Assembly (NCBI GenBank): GCA_050744245.1
Contig: JBOGGX010000196.1
Location: 1-27,675, forward strand
Direction: 5' to 3'
Length of the DNA stretch: 27,675 nt
Source of the DNA: JBOGGX01 sp050744245
Lineage (GTDB): Bacteria; Actinomycetota; Acidimicrobiia; Acidimicrobiales; JBOGGX01
In this document: piece after piece, positions 1 through 8,163 of the stretch
Layout of the letters: each line of letters starts with the position of its first letter
Position numbering within the stretch: the first letter of the stretch is position 1
Position numbers and translations under genes: made by a program
Notes under the pieces: generated by a model
Told to the model about the DNA's origin: nothing
Database searches by the model: none
What the model saw: only the letters and a program-made list of their open reading frames with translations

Positions 1-2
1 CC

Positions 3-1256
3 GACGCCATGGCCCAGGCCACCGAGATCGACCAGCGGATCGCGGCCGGCGACGACGTGGGCCCGCTCGCCGGCATCCCCATCGGCGTGAAGGACCTCGA
101 GGACGCAGCCGGCTTCGTCACGACGCACGGGTCGGTGCTCCATGCCGACGATCCGCCGGCGGTCGACGACTCGATCCTGGTGAGCCGGCTGCGAGACGCC
201 GGCTGCGTCGTCGTGGGCAAGACCAACACCCCTGAGTTCGGATGGAAGGCCGACACCGACAACGCCCTCTTCGGTCCCACCCGCAACCCGTGGAACACGG
301 AGCGGTCCGCCGGCGGCTCATCCGGCGGGAGTGCGGCCGCGGTCATGGCCGGCATGGTGCCGTTGGCCACGGGCTCCGACGGCGGCGGCTCGATCCGCAT
401 CCCTGCGGCGGTCTGCGGCATGTCCGGACTCAAGCCCAGCCTCGGCCGGGTCCCGACCGGGGGCCAGCACCCGCCCAATTGGCCGGACCTGTCGACCCGC
501 GGTCCCATGGCCCGCGACATCCGGGACGTCGTGCTGGCCCTCGACGCCGTCGTCGCGCCCGATCCGACCGACCTCCGTGCCCTGCCGCTGCCCGATGTGG
601 CCTGGACCCGTTCGATCGACGATGTGCACCCTCCCCGCAAGGTGGGTTGGTCGCCGACCCTCGGCTATGCCACGGCCGACCGTGAGGTGCTCGACGTCTG
701 CGAGCAGGCGGTGCAGGCCCTGGAGGATCTCGGCAGCGAAGTGGTGCTCGTCGACCGGGTGTTCGATGAGGATCCGATCGGCGTGTGGCTCACGCTCACC
801 AACACCTACCACCTCCGCACCCTCGGGCCCTACATCGGCACTCCCGAGATCGACGACTTCGATCCCGGTCTGCGGGCCATGGCCGAGTGGGCCCGTTCGG
901 AGGTGAGCGCGGTCGACCTGGCCAAGGCCCAGGACGCGCCGCACCGCCTGAACCTGCACCTGGTCGAGCTCTTCCATCAGATGCCGCTCCTGCTCACGCC
1001 GACCGTCGGCGGCCAGACGCCGAGAATCGGCGAGCAGGGGACGATCGACGGCGTCCAGAGGCCCGATTGGGTGCTCTTCACCTACCCGTTCAACCTGACC
1101 AGGTCACCGGCGGGCACCGTCTGCGCCGGGTTCACCAGCGACGGGATGCCGGTGGGCCTTCAGGTGGTCGGTCCGCAGCACGCCGACGTCGCCGTTCTCC
1201 GGCTGATCACCCTGCTTCAAGACGTTCTTGCGATCGATGGAACACCGCCGATCTGA
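3..1256 (+). CDS. Amidase signature family hydrolase (5' end outside window)
   Basis: This amidase-signature enzyme would hydrolyse an amide bond with a Ser-cisSer-Lys triad. The reading frame is open to the window edge, and the first Met (base 9) lies where the family is already well inside the fold, so the gene begins upstream. Counting from that Met, I see the catalytic Lys in GIPIGVKD (K28), the Gly/Ser-rich signature GGSSGGSAAAV with the likely cis-Ser at S104, and the nucleophile in DGGGSIRIPA at S128. The spacing of 24 residues between the two serines is usual for the family. The C-terminal part (TYPFNLTRSPAGT, GLQVVG) is also typical. The substrate cannot be told from sequence. Its 3' end overlaps the convergent VWA-like gene by 50 bp. 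Confidence 0.9.
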   Translation, partial: DAMAQATEIDQRIAAGDDVGPLAGIPIGVKDLEDAAGFVTTHGSVLHADDPPAVDDSILVSRLRDAGCVVVGKTNTPEFGWKADTDNALFGPTRNPWNTERSAGGSSGGSAAAVMAGMVPLATGSDGGGSIRIPAAVCGMSGLKPSLGRVPTGGQHPPNWPDLSTRGPMARDIRDVVLALDAVVAPDPTDLRALPLPDVAWTRSIDDVHPPRKVGWSPTLGYATADREVLDVCEQAVQALEDLGSEVVLVDRVFDEDPIGVWLTLTNTYHLRTLGPYIGTPEIDDFDPGLRAMAEWARSEVSAVDLAKAQDAPHRLNLHLVELFHQMPLLLTPTVGGQTPRIGEQGTIDGVQRPDWVLFTYPFNLTRSPAGTVCAGFTSDGMPVGLQVVGPQHADVAVLRLITLLQDVLAIDGTPPI

Positions 1257-2241
1257 CGCTGATCACCCCGGCCGCGAACACGAGCAGGCCGACGGCGCCG
1301 GCGACGAGGAGGGGCCAGGGCAGGCCCGCTGACGGCTCGGGTGCCGGACGTTCGGCCGGAGCGGCCCGCAACGCGATCTCGATGGGAATGGCGAACCGCA
1401 GCCGTGATCGGGCCGTGACCCCGCCGGCGGTGACGACAACGGTGACCGGCGCACTCGGGTCGGCGCCGGTCAGCCGGGCCGTCACCTGGTATTGGCCGCG
1501 CAGCTCGGCGACCATCCGGTCGATCGTCGGCACGATGTCGAGCGGCTCGACGGCCCAGGCCGCGCCGCCGGTCACGTTGGCCAGCGCCATGACCTCGTCG
1601 GCGACGAACGGGCTCAGGCTGATGACGTACACCACCACGCCCTCACGGACGGCCCGATCGGTGGTCCGGGCGATCCGGCCGGCATCGACCTCGACGTCGC
1701 TGGTCACGAGGAGGATGGCCCGGCGCGACCCGTCCGGGACGAACTGGTCGAAGGCGACGGCGATGCCGTCCTCGATGTTGCTCTCGCCGTTGCTCGGCGT
1801 CAGGCCCCGAACGGCGACGCTGGCGGCCGCCGGATCCCGGGTCGGGGGCAGGGCGACCGTGGCCGGGGTGGCCGCCCGGACGATCGACACGTTCGGTCCC
1901 CTCAGGTGGACCGGCAGCTCGAGCAGGGCGCCCTGGGCGCCGACGAAGGCGGTACCGGTCATGGCCGAGTCGACGACGATCGCCAGTTGGAGCTGGCTCG
2001 GGTCGAAGGCGGTGACCTTCACCGGGCGCGAGTCGTCCCGCTCGCGGACATCGAAGTTGTCGGCACGGAGTGATCGTCCACTTAGGACCATGGGGACGCT
2101 CACGACGGCCGTTATGTCCGGGTAGGCCGTGCTGTCGACGTTGATCACCTTGATCTGGGGGTCCGCCGTCTGGGCGGCGGCGGGCGGCGGGCCGGCGGTG
2201 AGGAGCAGGCCGACGAGAAATCCCGCCGCTCCCGTCCGCAC
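1207..2241 (-). CDS. Secreted/membrane-anchored VWA-domain-like protein
   Basis: A 344-aa protein starting at GTG 2241, chosen because GGAG lies 7 nt upstream and the encoded N-terminus is a signal peptide (GFLVGLLLTAG, then PAAAQ). The middle resembles a von Willebrand A domain: LQLAIVVDSAMTG at the first strand, then GESNIEDGIAVAFDQF, RRAILLVTSDVE and REGVVVYVISL. The MIDAS motif DxSxS is degenerate here (D-S-A-M-T), so metal-dependent adhesion is doubtful. A C-terminal membrane helix (LPWPLLVAGAVGLLVFAAGV) and a basic tail suggest the domain is anchored outside the cell. It is divergent from the DUF4397-sortase pair, which also acts at the surface. Its exact partner is unknown. Confidence 0.82.
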   Translation of the reverse strand: MRTGAAGFLVGLLLTAGPPPAAAQTADPQIKVINVDSTAYPDITAVVSVPMVLSGRSLRADNFDVRERDDSRPVKVTAFDPSQLQLAIVVDSAMTGTAFVGAQGALLELPVHLRGPNVSIVRAATPATVALPPTRDPAAASVAVRGLTPSNGESNIEDGIAVAFDQFVPDGSRRAILLVTSDVEVDAGRIARTTDRAVREGVVVYVISLSPFVADEVMALANVTGGAAWAVEPLDIVPTIDRMVAELRGQYQVTARLTGADPSAPVTVVVTAGGVTARSRLRFAIPIEIALRAAPAERPAPEPSAGLPWPLLVAGAVGLLVFAAGVISVRSAVFHRSQERLEAG

Positions 2242-2464
2242 CAGTCGACTCCGGCACCGCCCAGCGTCCACGCCCGCCCTCCTGTTCTGGCGACGGCCCG
2301 CCGCTCGCCGGACACCATTGAAGCAGGCAAGATTCCGCAGGAAAAACCCTCCTCGGCGACCAATCCGACAGCGGTACAGGTACGAAGAGGGGGCGGGAGA
2401 CACCGGCTCGGTGGCCGGACGCGACCGCGTCCGGACGCCCGCCGGATCGAGCGAGGAGCAGAAC
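2242..2464. promoter_or_regulatory. Divergent intergenic region
   Basis: A 223-bp gap between the VWA-like gene (minus) and the DUF4397 gene (plus) must hold promoters for both. I see TTGAAG at 2318-2323 on the plus strand but no convincing -10 element at normal spacing, so no promoter is assigned. The DUF4397 gene has a clear AGGAG 6 nt before its ATG. Confidence 0.4.
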
Positions 2465-3280
2465 ATGAGACAACGGCGGAGCAAGTTCTTGGCGTTCGCC
2501 GGCCTGGCGGCCGGCCTCGTCGTCGCCGCGGTGCCGGCCGCGACCTCGGCCCAGGAACCGGCGGCCGCGTCGGTCACCCTGGTCCACGGCGTTCGGGGTC
2601 TGATCGCCGACATCTGGCTCGACGGGGCGCTCGCCCTGGCCGCCTTCGAGCCCGAGCGCACGACCGACGCCTTGGCCATCCCGGCCGGACCGCACACCGT
2701 CGAGGTGCGAACCGCGGGGGCGGCGCCGGAGTCGACGCCGGTCGTCTCGGCCAACGTCGATCTCCCGGCGGGCGCCCAGCTGTCGGCCGTCGTCCACCTC
2801 GCCCAGGACGGCAGCCCGACGGTAACCCTGTACCCAGACGACGTGTCGCAGGTGCCGGCGGGAGAGGCTCGGGTCGTGGTCCGCCATGCCGCCGCCGCCC
2901 CGCCGATCGACGTCGACCTTGACGGCGCGCCGCTGGCTGCGGCGCTGCCCAACTCCGGTCAGGCGGGCACCGCGACCGGACCAGGCAGCCACACGATCGC
3001 GGTGGCGCTCGAGGGTGCCCCGGCACCGGCCCTGCCGCCGCAGGACGTTCCGATCGCCGAGGGCAGCTCGACCATCCTGTACCTGGTCGGATCGGCCAGC
3101 GACAACAGCCTGGTGTGGCTGGCCCAGCAGCGCAGCGGCGTGCAGACCGCCCCGACCGCGGTGCGCAGCGGCACCGACGGGCTGGCCGTCCCCGGGTCGT
3201 TCCCGATGGTGGCGGTGCTGCTGCTTGGCGCCGTGGTCATCGTGAGCGCAACGCGACTGGTGGTCGCGTGGCGTAGGTGA
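2465..3280 (+). CDS. DUF4397 surface protein with sortase-like C-terminal signal
   Basis: A 271-aa exported protein. The ATG at 2465 is preceded by AGGAG with 6-nt spacing and opens a signal peptide (basic start, FAGLAAGLVVAAVPA, cleavage near TSAQ). Two tandem DUF4397 beta domains follow, at about residues 33-130 and 135-225; each has the ASVTLVHGV / ARVVVRHAA opening strand. The C-terminus has the three parts of a cell-wall sorting signal: the pentapeptide LAVPG (240-244), a hydrophobic helix (about 248-263) and a tail ending WRR. The pentapeptide differs from LPxTG and LAxTG in having Pro at position 4. The stop codon overlaps the next start (TGATG), so the adjacent sortase is very likely co-translated and this protein is its probable substrate. 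The function of DUF4397 itself is unknown. Confidence 0.88.
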   Translation: MRQRRSKFLAFAGLAAGLVVAAVPAATSAQEPAAASVTLVHGVRGLIADIWLDGALALAAFEPERTTDALAIPAGPHTVEVRTAGAAPESTPVVSANVDLPAGAQLSAVVHLAQDGSPTVTLYPDDVSQVPAGEARVVVRHAAAAPPIDVDLDGAPLAAALPNSGQAGTATGPGSHTIAVALEGAPAPALPPQDVPIAEGSSTILYLVGSASDNSLVWLAQQRSGVQTAPTAVRSGTDGLAVPGSFPMVAVLLLGAVVIVSATRLVVAWRR

Positions 3281-3990
3281 TGACCGGCGTCGCTCGACTG
3301 CGGGGCCCGAGCGTGGCCCGTTGGCTGTGGGCCGTGTCGCTCGCCCTCGGCACCGTGGCGTTGGCCGCGGTCCTGCTGTCGTGGCGTCCGGCCGGACCAT
3401 CGGCGGTCGGCACCGTGCCGATCTCCGAGGTTGGCCGGGCCAAGGCGATGCCCGATCAACCCATTCTGCGGTTGGCCCCGGTGGCCCGGGCGGGGCCGAT
3501 CGCCACCTTCCCGGCCCGGGCCGACCGGTTACCAGCCCTACAGCCGACGCCCCCAGTGTCGGTGCGGATCGACGCCCTGGGCGTCGACGCTCCGATTGTC
3601 GCCGTCGGAGTGGAGCCCGGCACCGGCGGCGTCATGTCGGTTCCCTCCGACGGCGGCCTGATCGGCTGGTACGAGCACGGACCGAGCCCGGGCGAGACGG
3701 GCTCGGCCGTGCTCGCCGGTCACGTCGACTTCGACGGCCGGCCGGGGGCGTTCTTCGAGCTGCGGCGGATCGAGCCGGGCGCGGTGCTCGTCGTGCGCGG
3801 GGCCGACGGCATCGAGCGCAGCTTCGTGGTGCAGGGCCGGCAGGAGATCGCCAAGGCCGACCTGCCCGTGAGCCGGTTGTTCACCCGCTCCGGCCCCTCG
3901 GCCCTCGTGCTGGTGACGTGTGGCGGGAGCTTCGACCGATCGGCCGGCTCCTACACGGCCAACGTCGTCGTCTACGCCGTCCCCGCCTGA
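3280..3990 (+). CDS. Class F-type sortase (LPxTG-like transpeptidase)
   Basis: A 236-aa membrane-anchored sortase starting at ATG 3280, which overlaps the previous TGA by one base; the GTG three bases upstream is an alternative. A membrane helix spans about residues 12-32. The catalytic domain starts near PVSVRIDALGVDAPIVAVGV and carries GSAVLAGHVD (catalytic His148) and LVLVTCGGSFD (catalytic Cys214), matching actinobacterial class F sortases. The third catalytic residue, Arg, is expected on the strand after the Cys; there I see GSYTANVVVY, with Thr or Ala where Arg would fit, and the nearest Arg is R220. The enzyme would attach the adjacent DUF4397 protein to the cell wall. Confidence 0.88.
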   Translation: MTGVARLRGPSVARWLWAVSLALGTVALAAVLLSWRPAGPSAVGTVPISEVGRAKAMPDQPILRLAPVARAGPIATFPARADRLPALQPTPPVSVRIDALGVDAPIVAVGVEPGTGGVMSVPSDGGLIGWYEHGPSPGETGSAVLAGHVDFDGRPGAFFELRRIEPGAVLVVRGADGIERSFVVQGRQEIAKADLPVSRLFTRSGPSALVLVTCGGSFDRSAGSYTANVVVYAVPA

Positions 3991-4121
3991 TCGCCGGCCG
4001 CCAGGCGCCGGGGCCAGCCCGGGCCGAGCAGGTTGCGGTCGAGCGCCTTCGCCACGTCGAACGCAGCGTCCTCGCCGACGGCGAGCACGGCAAGCGTGAG
4101 GTCGGCGGCGGGTAGTGGCGA
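3972..4121 (-). pseudogene. C-terminal gene fragment of unknown identity
   Basis: An open minus-strand frame of 49 codons between two stops, with no good start. Its residues look like real protein (LTLAVLAVGEDAAFDVAKAL, then LDRNLLGPGW). It begins where similarity to the neighbouring transposase remnant ends and runs 19 bp into the 3' end of the sortase gene. I read it as the tail of a gene broken by the mobile element or a later deletion. I do not recognise the family, and it may be chance. Confidence 0.3.
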
Positions 4122-4302
4122 TCACCCGAGCGGACACCGTCGGCCGCCCACGGACAGAACCGCTGAACAGGTCGCCGAAGTAGTCGTCGGGGAACAGCCG
4201 GTCGCCATGGTCGGCCAAGAGCCGGTAGAGCCCCTTCAGCCGATCCAACAGCCTCCTCGGGTTCTCGAACCTCGCCTTCCGCTTCGCCTTCCCCAACGCC
4301 AT
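4111..4302 (-). pseudogene. IS1182-type transposase, N-terminal remnant
   Basis: About 64 residues from ATG 4302. The segment from LYRLLADHGDRLFPDDYF through GRPTVSARVIAT matches the start of IS1182-family transposases, where the same pattern (ADRGD, DDDFADM, RGRPSVPARVIATVMVLQ) is followed by about 400 more residues. Here similarity stops right after RVIAT and the frame runs into unrelated sequence, so the DDE catalytic domain is absent and no terminal inverted repeats were found. It lies 65 bp beyond the 3' end of the large minus-strand operon, a trace of mobile DNA at the edge of a gene set that may have been acquired by transfer. Identification is by motif memory. Confidence 0.6.
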
Positions 4303-4367
4303 GGCCCGAGGCTGTTTCGCGAGACCGCACGTGGTGGATGGGCGGGCGAATACTTCAGCGGCCTCCT

Positions 4368-5507
4368 CTAGATGGCCAACGGATCGACGTGGCCGGCGAG
4401 GGTGTGCAGCGCCTCGTAAAGGTAGTAGCTGCCCCAGATGAGTTCGTTGTCGGTCGCCAACCCGATGCGGTGGTTGTAACAGCCTTTGGTGAGGATGCCG
4501 GGCGGGCGGGCGTCGTCGTCCTCAACCGGCGTGAGGTAGCCGTCCACGAGCGCGTCGACGGTGGCCTGCCCCGCCTTGCGGTAGCGGCGGGTCGCGTCGG
4601 GGTCGTCGATGAGCGCGGCGAGCTTCAGCAGCGCCGCGGCGGCGGTGGCGGTGCCGGAGGTATCTCGGCGCGTGCCGGGCTCCTGTGGGGCGTCGAAGTC
4701 CCAGTAGGCGACGCGGTCGGCGGGCACGTGGTCGATCCACCATTCGGCGGTCCGCCGCGCGGTGACGAGGAACCTCGGCTCCTCGGGCGCCCACGTGGCG
4801 GCCATGGCGTAGCCGACCATGGCCCATGACTGCGCCCGCGTCCAGGTGCTGTCCTCGCTGAAGCCCTTGTGGGTGTAGTGCTCGATCGTGGCCCCGGTGT
4901 CAGTGTCGAAGCGGGCGGACTGGCACACGGACCCGTCGTCGCGGACGCAGAACTCGATGTGCCGCAGCGCGTGCTGCACCCCGATCTCCCGCAGCCGCTC
5001 CTCATCTGTCTCCCCCGCGGTCCAGATCAGGAGCGCGCTGCCCTGGACCCCGTCGACGTTGGCGTCGCCACGACCGATGTCGGAGGCCTCCTCCGCGTCG
5101 TTGCCCAGCGGGATGGCCCGTGCCGCGGGGTTGTACAGGGTTGCCAGCGCCTGTGCGCCGTCGACGGCCACCTCCCGGGCGAGGTCGTCACCGCTCAGGA
5201 TGGCGCCCATGGCGGCGCCGTACCAGAACAGGAAGCCGCGGAACACCGTTTCGGAGGCGCGGCGGGGGCGCAGGGCTTCGGTCCAGCGGTGGGCGAGGTG
5301 CCGGTAGCGCTCATCTTCGGTGCGATGCAGGGTCAGCCACAGCATCCCGTTCCAGAACCCGCCGGTCCAATCCCCTGCCGGCGAGGTCGTCCACGCCCCG
5401 GCGTCAGTGTCCCCATAGTGCGGGAAGCCCTCGCGCACCTGCTCGGCGGTGGCGTCGACCCGCCGGGTCATGCGGTCGATGGCGTCGCCGTAATCCACGT
5501 CGGTCAC
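4368..5507 (-). CDS. Glycoside hydrolase family 88/105-like (unsaturated uronyl hydrolase type)
   Basis: A 379-aa cytoplasmic protein with no signal peptide and the (alpha/alpha)6-barrel features of GH88 unsaturated glucuronyl hydrolases. These enzymes hydrate the 4,5-double bond of unsaturated uronides left by polysaccharide lyases and release the sugar. I see AGDWTGGFWNG (45-55), RGDANVDGVQGS in the position of the catalytic-Asp motif, WTRAQSWAMVGYA, AYWDFDAP, RDTSGTATAAAALL, and IWGSYYLYEAL near the C-terminus. Length is normal for the family. Its ATG overlaps the dehydratase stop (ATGA), so it is the last gene of the operon. Together with the dehydratase and aldolase-family protein, a uronate or related sugar acid is a reasonable substrate guess, but the specificity is inferred. 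Confidence 0.82.
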   Translation of the reverse strand: MTDVDYGDAIDRMTRRVDATAEQVREGFPHYGDTDAGAWTTSPAGDWTGGFWNGMLWLTLHRTEDERYRHLAHRWTEALRPRRASETVFRGFLFWYGAAMGAILSGDDLAREVAVDGAQALATLYNPAARAIPLGNDAEEASDIGRGDANVDGVQGSALLIWTAGETDEERLREIGVQHALRHIEFCVRDDGSVCQSARFDTDTGATIEHYTHKGFSEDSTWTRAQSWAMVGYAMAATWAPEEPRFLVTARRTAEWWIDHVPADRVAYWDFDAPQEPGTRRDTSGTATAAAALLKLAALIDDPDATRRYRKAGQATVDALVDGYLTPVEDDDARPPGILTKGCYNHRIGLATDNELIWGSYYLYEALHTLAGHVDPLAI

Positions 5508-7189
5508 GTCCGCTCCTTTGGCGGGACGGCTCCCAGCACGGCGCCCTCCGTCAGCGGCCGGACGAGCTGCTGATATTGCGCCAGCCAGCTACGCTCGGCG
5601 AGCGGGATGGGCGGGGTCCACCGATGCCGGCGTGTGGCCAGCTCGGTGCCGGGCACATCGAGGTCCACCGTGCAGGCGTCGAGGTCGATGGCGATCGCGT
5701 CGCCGTCGGTGACGAGCGCCAGCGGCCCGCCCTCGGCGGCCTCAGGCATCACCTGCCCCACGATGAGGCCCCGGTTCAGGCCCGACAGCTCGCCGTCGGT
5801 GACTACCGCCACGTCCGAGGCCAGGCCGGCGCCGTTCAGCGCGGCGACGAAGCCGGCGGCGAACACCGTGCCGGGGCCGCCGAGCGGCCCCAGGCCGCGC
5901 AGGACGACGGCATCTCCGGCGGCGATCTCGTGGGTCCCGAGCGCGGCGATCGCGGCCAGCTCGCTGTCGTACACGCGGGCGGGCCCCTTGAACACAAGCC
6001 GCTCCTCGGGAACCGCGGCCAGCTTGACGAGCGCGCCCTGAGGGGCCAGGGACCCGCGTACGAGCGTCAGGCCCGGGCGGGGCGAAAAGGGCCGGTCGAG
6101 CGGCCGGACGACATCCTCGTCGAGCACCTCGGCGGCGGCGCACAGCTCCCCGAGCGTGTGGCCCGACACCGAGCGGGCGGCGAGATGCAGCCGAGCGGCG
6201 AGCTGGCGCAGGAGCGCGCGGGTGCCGCCGGCCCGCTCCAGGTCCTCCACGCGATGCAGACCGTTGGGACGAATGCCGCACAGCTGTGGCACGTCCGTGC
6301 TGCGCCGTTCGATGAGCGCGTAGACGTCGACGTCGAGCCCGGTCTCGACCGCGATGGCCTGCAGGTGGCGGGCGGCGTTGACCGACCCGCTGACCGCCAG
6401 CGCGGCGACGACGGCGTTCTCGATGGCCTGCGCGGTCATGACGGACCGGGGGCGGATGTCGTCGACGACCAGCTGCACGACGCGCCGTCCCGCCTCCCAC
6501 GCCCGCTCCCACATCGGCTCGGAGTCGGCGCGGACCGGAGCGCTGCCGGGCATGGCCATGCCGAGCGCCTCGCACAGAATGTGCATCGTGTTGGCGGTGC
6601 CCAGCCCGGCGCACACCCCCGGGCCTGTGATGGCGCACTCGGTCATCGCCTGCAGCTCGTCCACGCTCATCCTCCCGGCGACCACCGTGCCGACGGACTC
6701 ATAGACGTCGTCGATGTCGATGTGCCGGCCGTCGCAGAGCCCTCCCGTCTGGTAGCCGCAGATCACGACGATCGAGGGGACGTTGAGGCGCCCGGCGGCC
6801 ATGAGGTGGGCGGGAGTGGTCTTGTCGCACGAGGCGAGCGTGACCATGCCGTCGAGCACGGCCCCTTCGACGGCCACCTCGATGTCGTTGACGATGAGGT
6901 CGCGGGAGGGCATGAGATACCGGGCCTCGCGTCCAGCGCTGGTCACGAAGTCGCTCGGGGCGACAGTGCTGATCTCGAACGGCAGGCCCCCGGCGGCGCG
7001 GACGGCGTCCTGCACAACTTGCGATACACCGTCGAGGTGCTGGTAGCACACGGACAGCTGCGAGGACGAGTTGACGACGGCGATCTTGGGCTTGTCGATG
7101 TCCTCGGCGGGGATTCCCATGGCCCGCCACTGGGCGCGGCGAACCGCCCACCGGGTCGTGCCCGGCTCGAAGTTGCTCCGTAGGCTCAC
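5504..7189 (-). CDS. IlvD/Edd-family dehydratase
   Basis: A 561-aa iron-sulfur dehydratase. The family includes dihydroxy-acid dehydratase (IlvD), phosphogluconate dehydratase (Edd) and aldonate dehydratases that turn a sugar acid into a 2-keto-3-deoxy acid. The GTG at 7189 is chosen because it overlaps the previous stop as GTGA; the codons upstream read as arginine-rich noise. Cluster cysteines are seen at C48 (SVCYQHLDG), C121 (ASCDKTTPA, also bearing the Mg-binding Lys) and C193 (GVCAGLGTANTM). VSGSVNAARHLQAIA and VVTDGELSGLNRG are further family signatures. No other branched-chain biosynthesis gene is nearby, so an aldonate-type role fits the operon better than isoleucine/valine synthesis. 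The substrate is unknown. Confidence 0.88.
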   Translation of the reverse strand: MSLRSNFEPGTTRWAVRRAQWRAMGIPAEDIDKPKIAVVNSSSQLSVCYQHLDGVSQVVQDAVRAAGGLPFEISTVAPSDFVTSAGREARYLMPSRDLIVNDIEVAVEGAVLDGMVTLASCDKTTPAHLMAAGRLNVPSIVVICGYQTGGLCDGRHIDIDDVYESVGTVVAGRMSVDELQAMTECAITGPGVCAGLGTANTMHILCEALGMAMPGSAPVRADSEPMWERAWEAGRRVVQLVVDDIRPRSVMTAQAIENAVVAALAVSGSVNAARHLQAIAVETGLDVDVYALIERRSTDVPQLCGIRPNGLHRVEDLERAGGTRALLRQLAARLHLAARSVSGHTLGELCAAAEVLDEDVVRPLDRPFSPRPGLTLVRGSLAPQGALVKLAAVPEERLVFKGPARVYDSELAAIAALGTHEIAAGDAVVLRGLGPLGGPGTVFAAGFVAALNGAGLASDVAVVTDGELSGLNRGLIVGQVMPEAAEGGPLALVTDGDAIAIDLDACTVDLDVPGTELATRRHRWTPPIPLAERSWLAQYQQLVRPLTEGAVLGAVPPKERT

Positions 7190-8163
7190 TCCCCACCATC
7201 CCGCAGCTCGGGGATCACCAACTCGGCGAAGAGCTCCATCGCGTCGAGGACGCGCTTGCGGTCGGACCCGTGGCAGTGCATCCGGGCCACGAGGTGGGTG
7301 ATACCGAGCTCGTCGCGGTACCGGCGAATCTCCTCGGCGACCTCGTCGGGGTCCCCGACGATGAATCGGTCGACGCGCAGGCCGTCGAAGGGGTCCTCGG
7401 CCCCGTGGTCGTCGACGTTGCCGTGCTGCCACGTCAGGTAGTCGTCGACGTAGAGCCCACGCAGCGGGTCCACGCCGGCGGCCATCGACTCAGGGTCGGT
7501 GGCCACCCAGAGTTCGCGGAAGATCGGCAGCTCGGTGCGGGACCTGCCCTCGGCGGCGAGCAGCCGGTCGTAGGCGGCGATGCAGTTCGCGAGCTTCGCC
7601 ATGTCCGCCGTGGGCCCGGGGAACCATGCGTCGCCGATCGTTGCCGCGCGGCGTAGGGCCGGCTCGCTCCAGCCGCCCACGTAGATCGAGACGTGCTCGG
7701 AGGGACGGGGGTAGATCGTCACCTCGTCGAGGGTCGTGAACTCGCCCTCGTGGCTGACCGCCTCCTCCGACAGCAGGCGGCGGACGACCTCGAGGCCCTC
7801 CTGCATTCGCCGGCCGCGCTCGCGGTACGGGACGCCGAACGCGGCGAACTCGACCTCGCGGTAACCGAGGCCGGCGCCCAGGATGAAGCGGTTGCCGCTC
7901 ATGTCGGCGAGCAGTGCGACATCCTCCGCCAGGCGGACGGGGTTGTAGAAGGGGATCAGGGCGACGTCGGTGCCGAGCTCCACGCGTTCGGTCACGGTTG
8001 CGACGGCCGCGAGCGCGATCAGAGGCGAGGGGACGTAGCCCCCCATGAGGTGGTGCTCGGGCAGCCATACCGAGTCGTAGCCCAGCGCCTCTGCGGCGCG
8101 CGCCTGCTCCAGCATCTCCTCGTAGCGGCCGACCTCCGGGCAGATCGACAGGCCGAACTTCAT
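7186..8163 (-). CDS. LLM-class flavin-dependent oxidoreductase
   Basis: A 325-aa member of the bacterial luciferase-like superfamily, a TIM barrel using reduced FMN or F420. Family signatures: MKFGLSICPEVG, AEALGYDSVWLPEHH, SPLIALAAVATVTERVELGTDV, NPVRLAEDVALLADMSGNRFILGAG and IYVGGWSEPALRRAA. The ATG overlaps the upstream stop as ATGA and its own stop overlaps the dehydratase GTG. No flavin reductase is in the operon, so it would either use F420H2 or borrow a reductase. Some members cleave C-S bonds of sulfonates (SsuD, SmoC), which matters because the importer here is of the NMT1/SsuA type. The reaction cannot be assigned from sequence alone. Confidence 0.88.
   Translation of the reverse strand: MKFGLSICPEVGRYEEMLEQARAAEALGYDSVWLPEHHLMGGYVPSPLIALAAVATVTERVELGTDVALIPFYNPVRLAEDVALLADMSGNRFILGAGLGYREVEFAAFGVPYRERGRRMQEGLEVVRRLLSEEAVSHEGEFTTLDEVTIYPRPSEHVSIYVGGWSEPALRRAATIGDAWFPGPTADMAKLANCIAAYDRLLAAEGRSRTELPIFRELWVATDPESMAAGVDPLRGLYVDDYLTWQHGNVDDHGAEDPFDGLRVDRFIVGDPDEVAEEIRRYRDELGITHLVARMHCHGSDRKRVLDAMELFAELVIPELRDGGE

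Noticed and set aside
5120..7183. 687-codon plus-strand open frame opposite the dehydratase
   Set aside because: Shadow of the IlvD/Edd gene, rich in Arg/Gly/His/Asp and lacking motifs.
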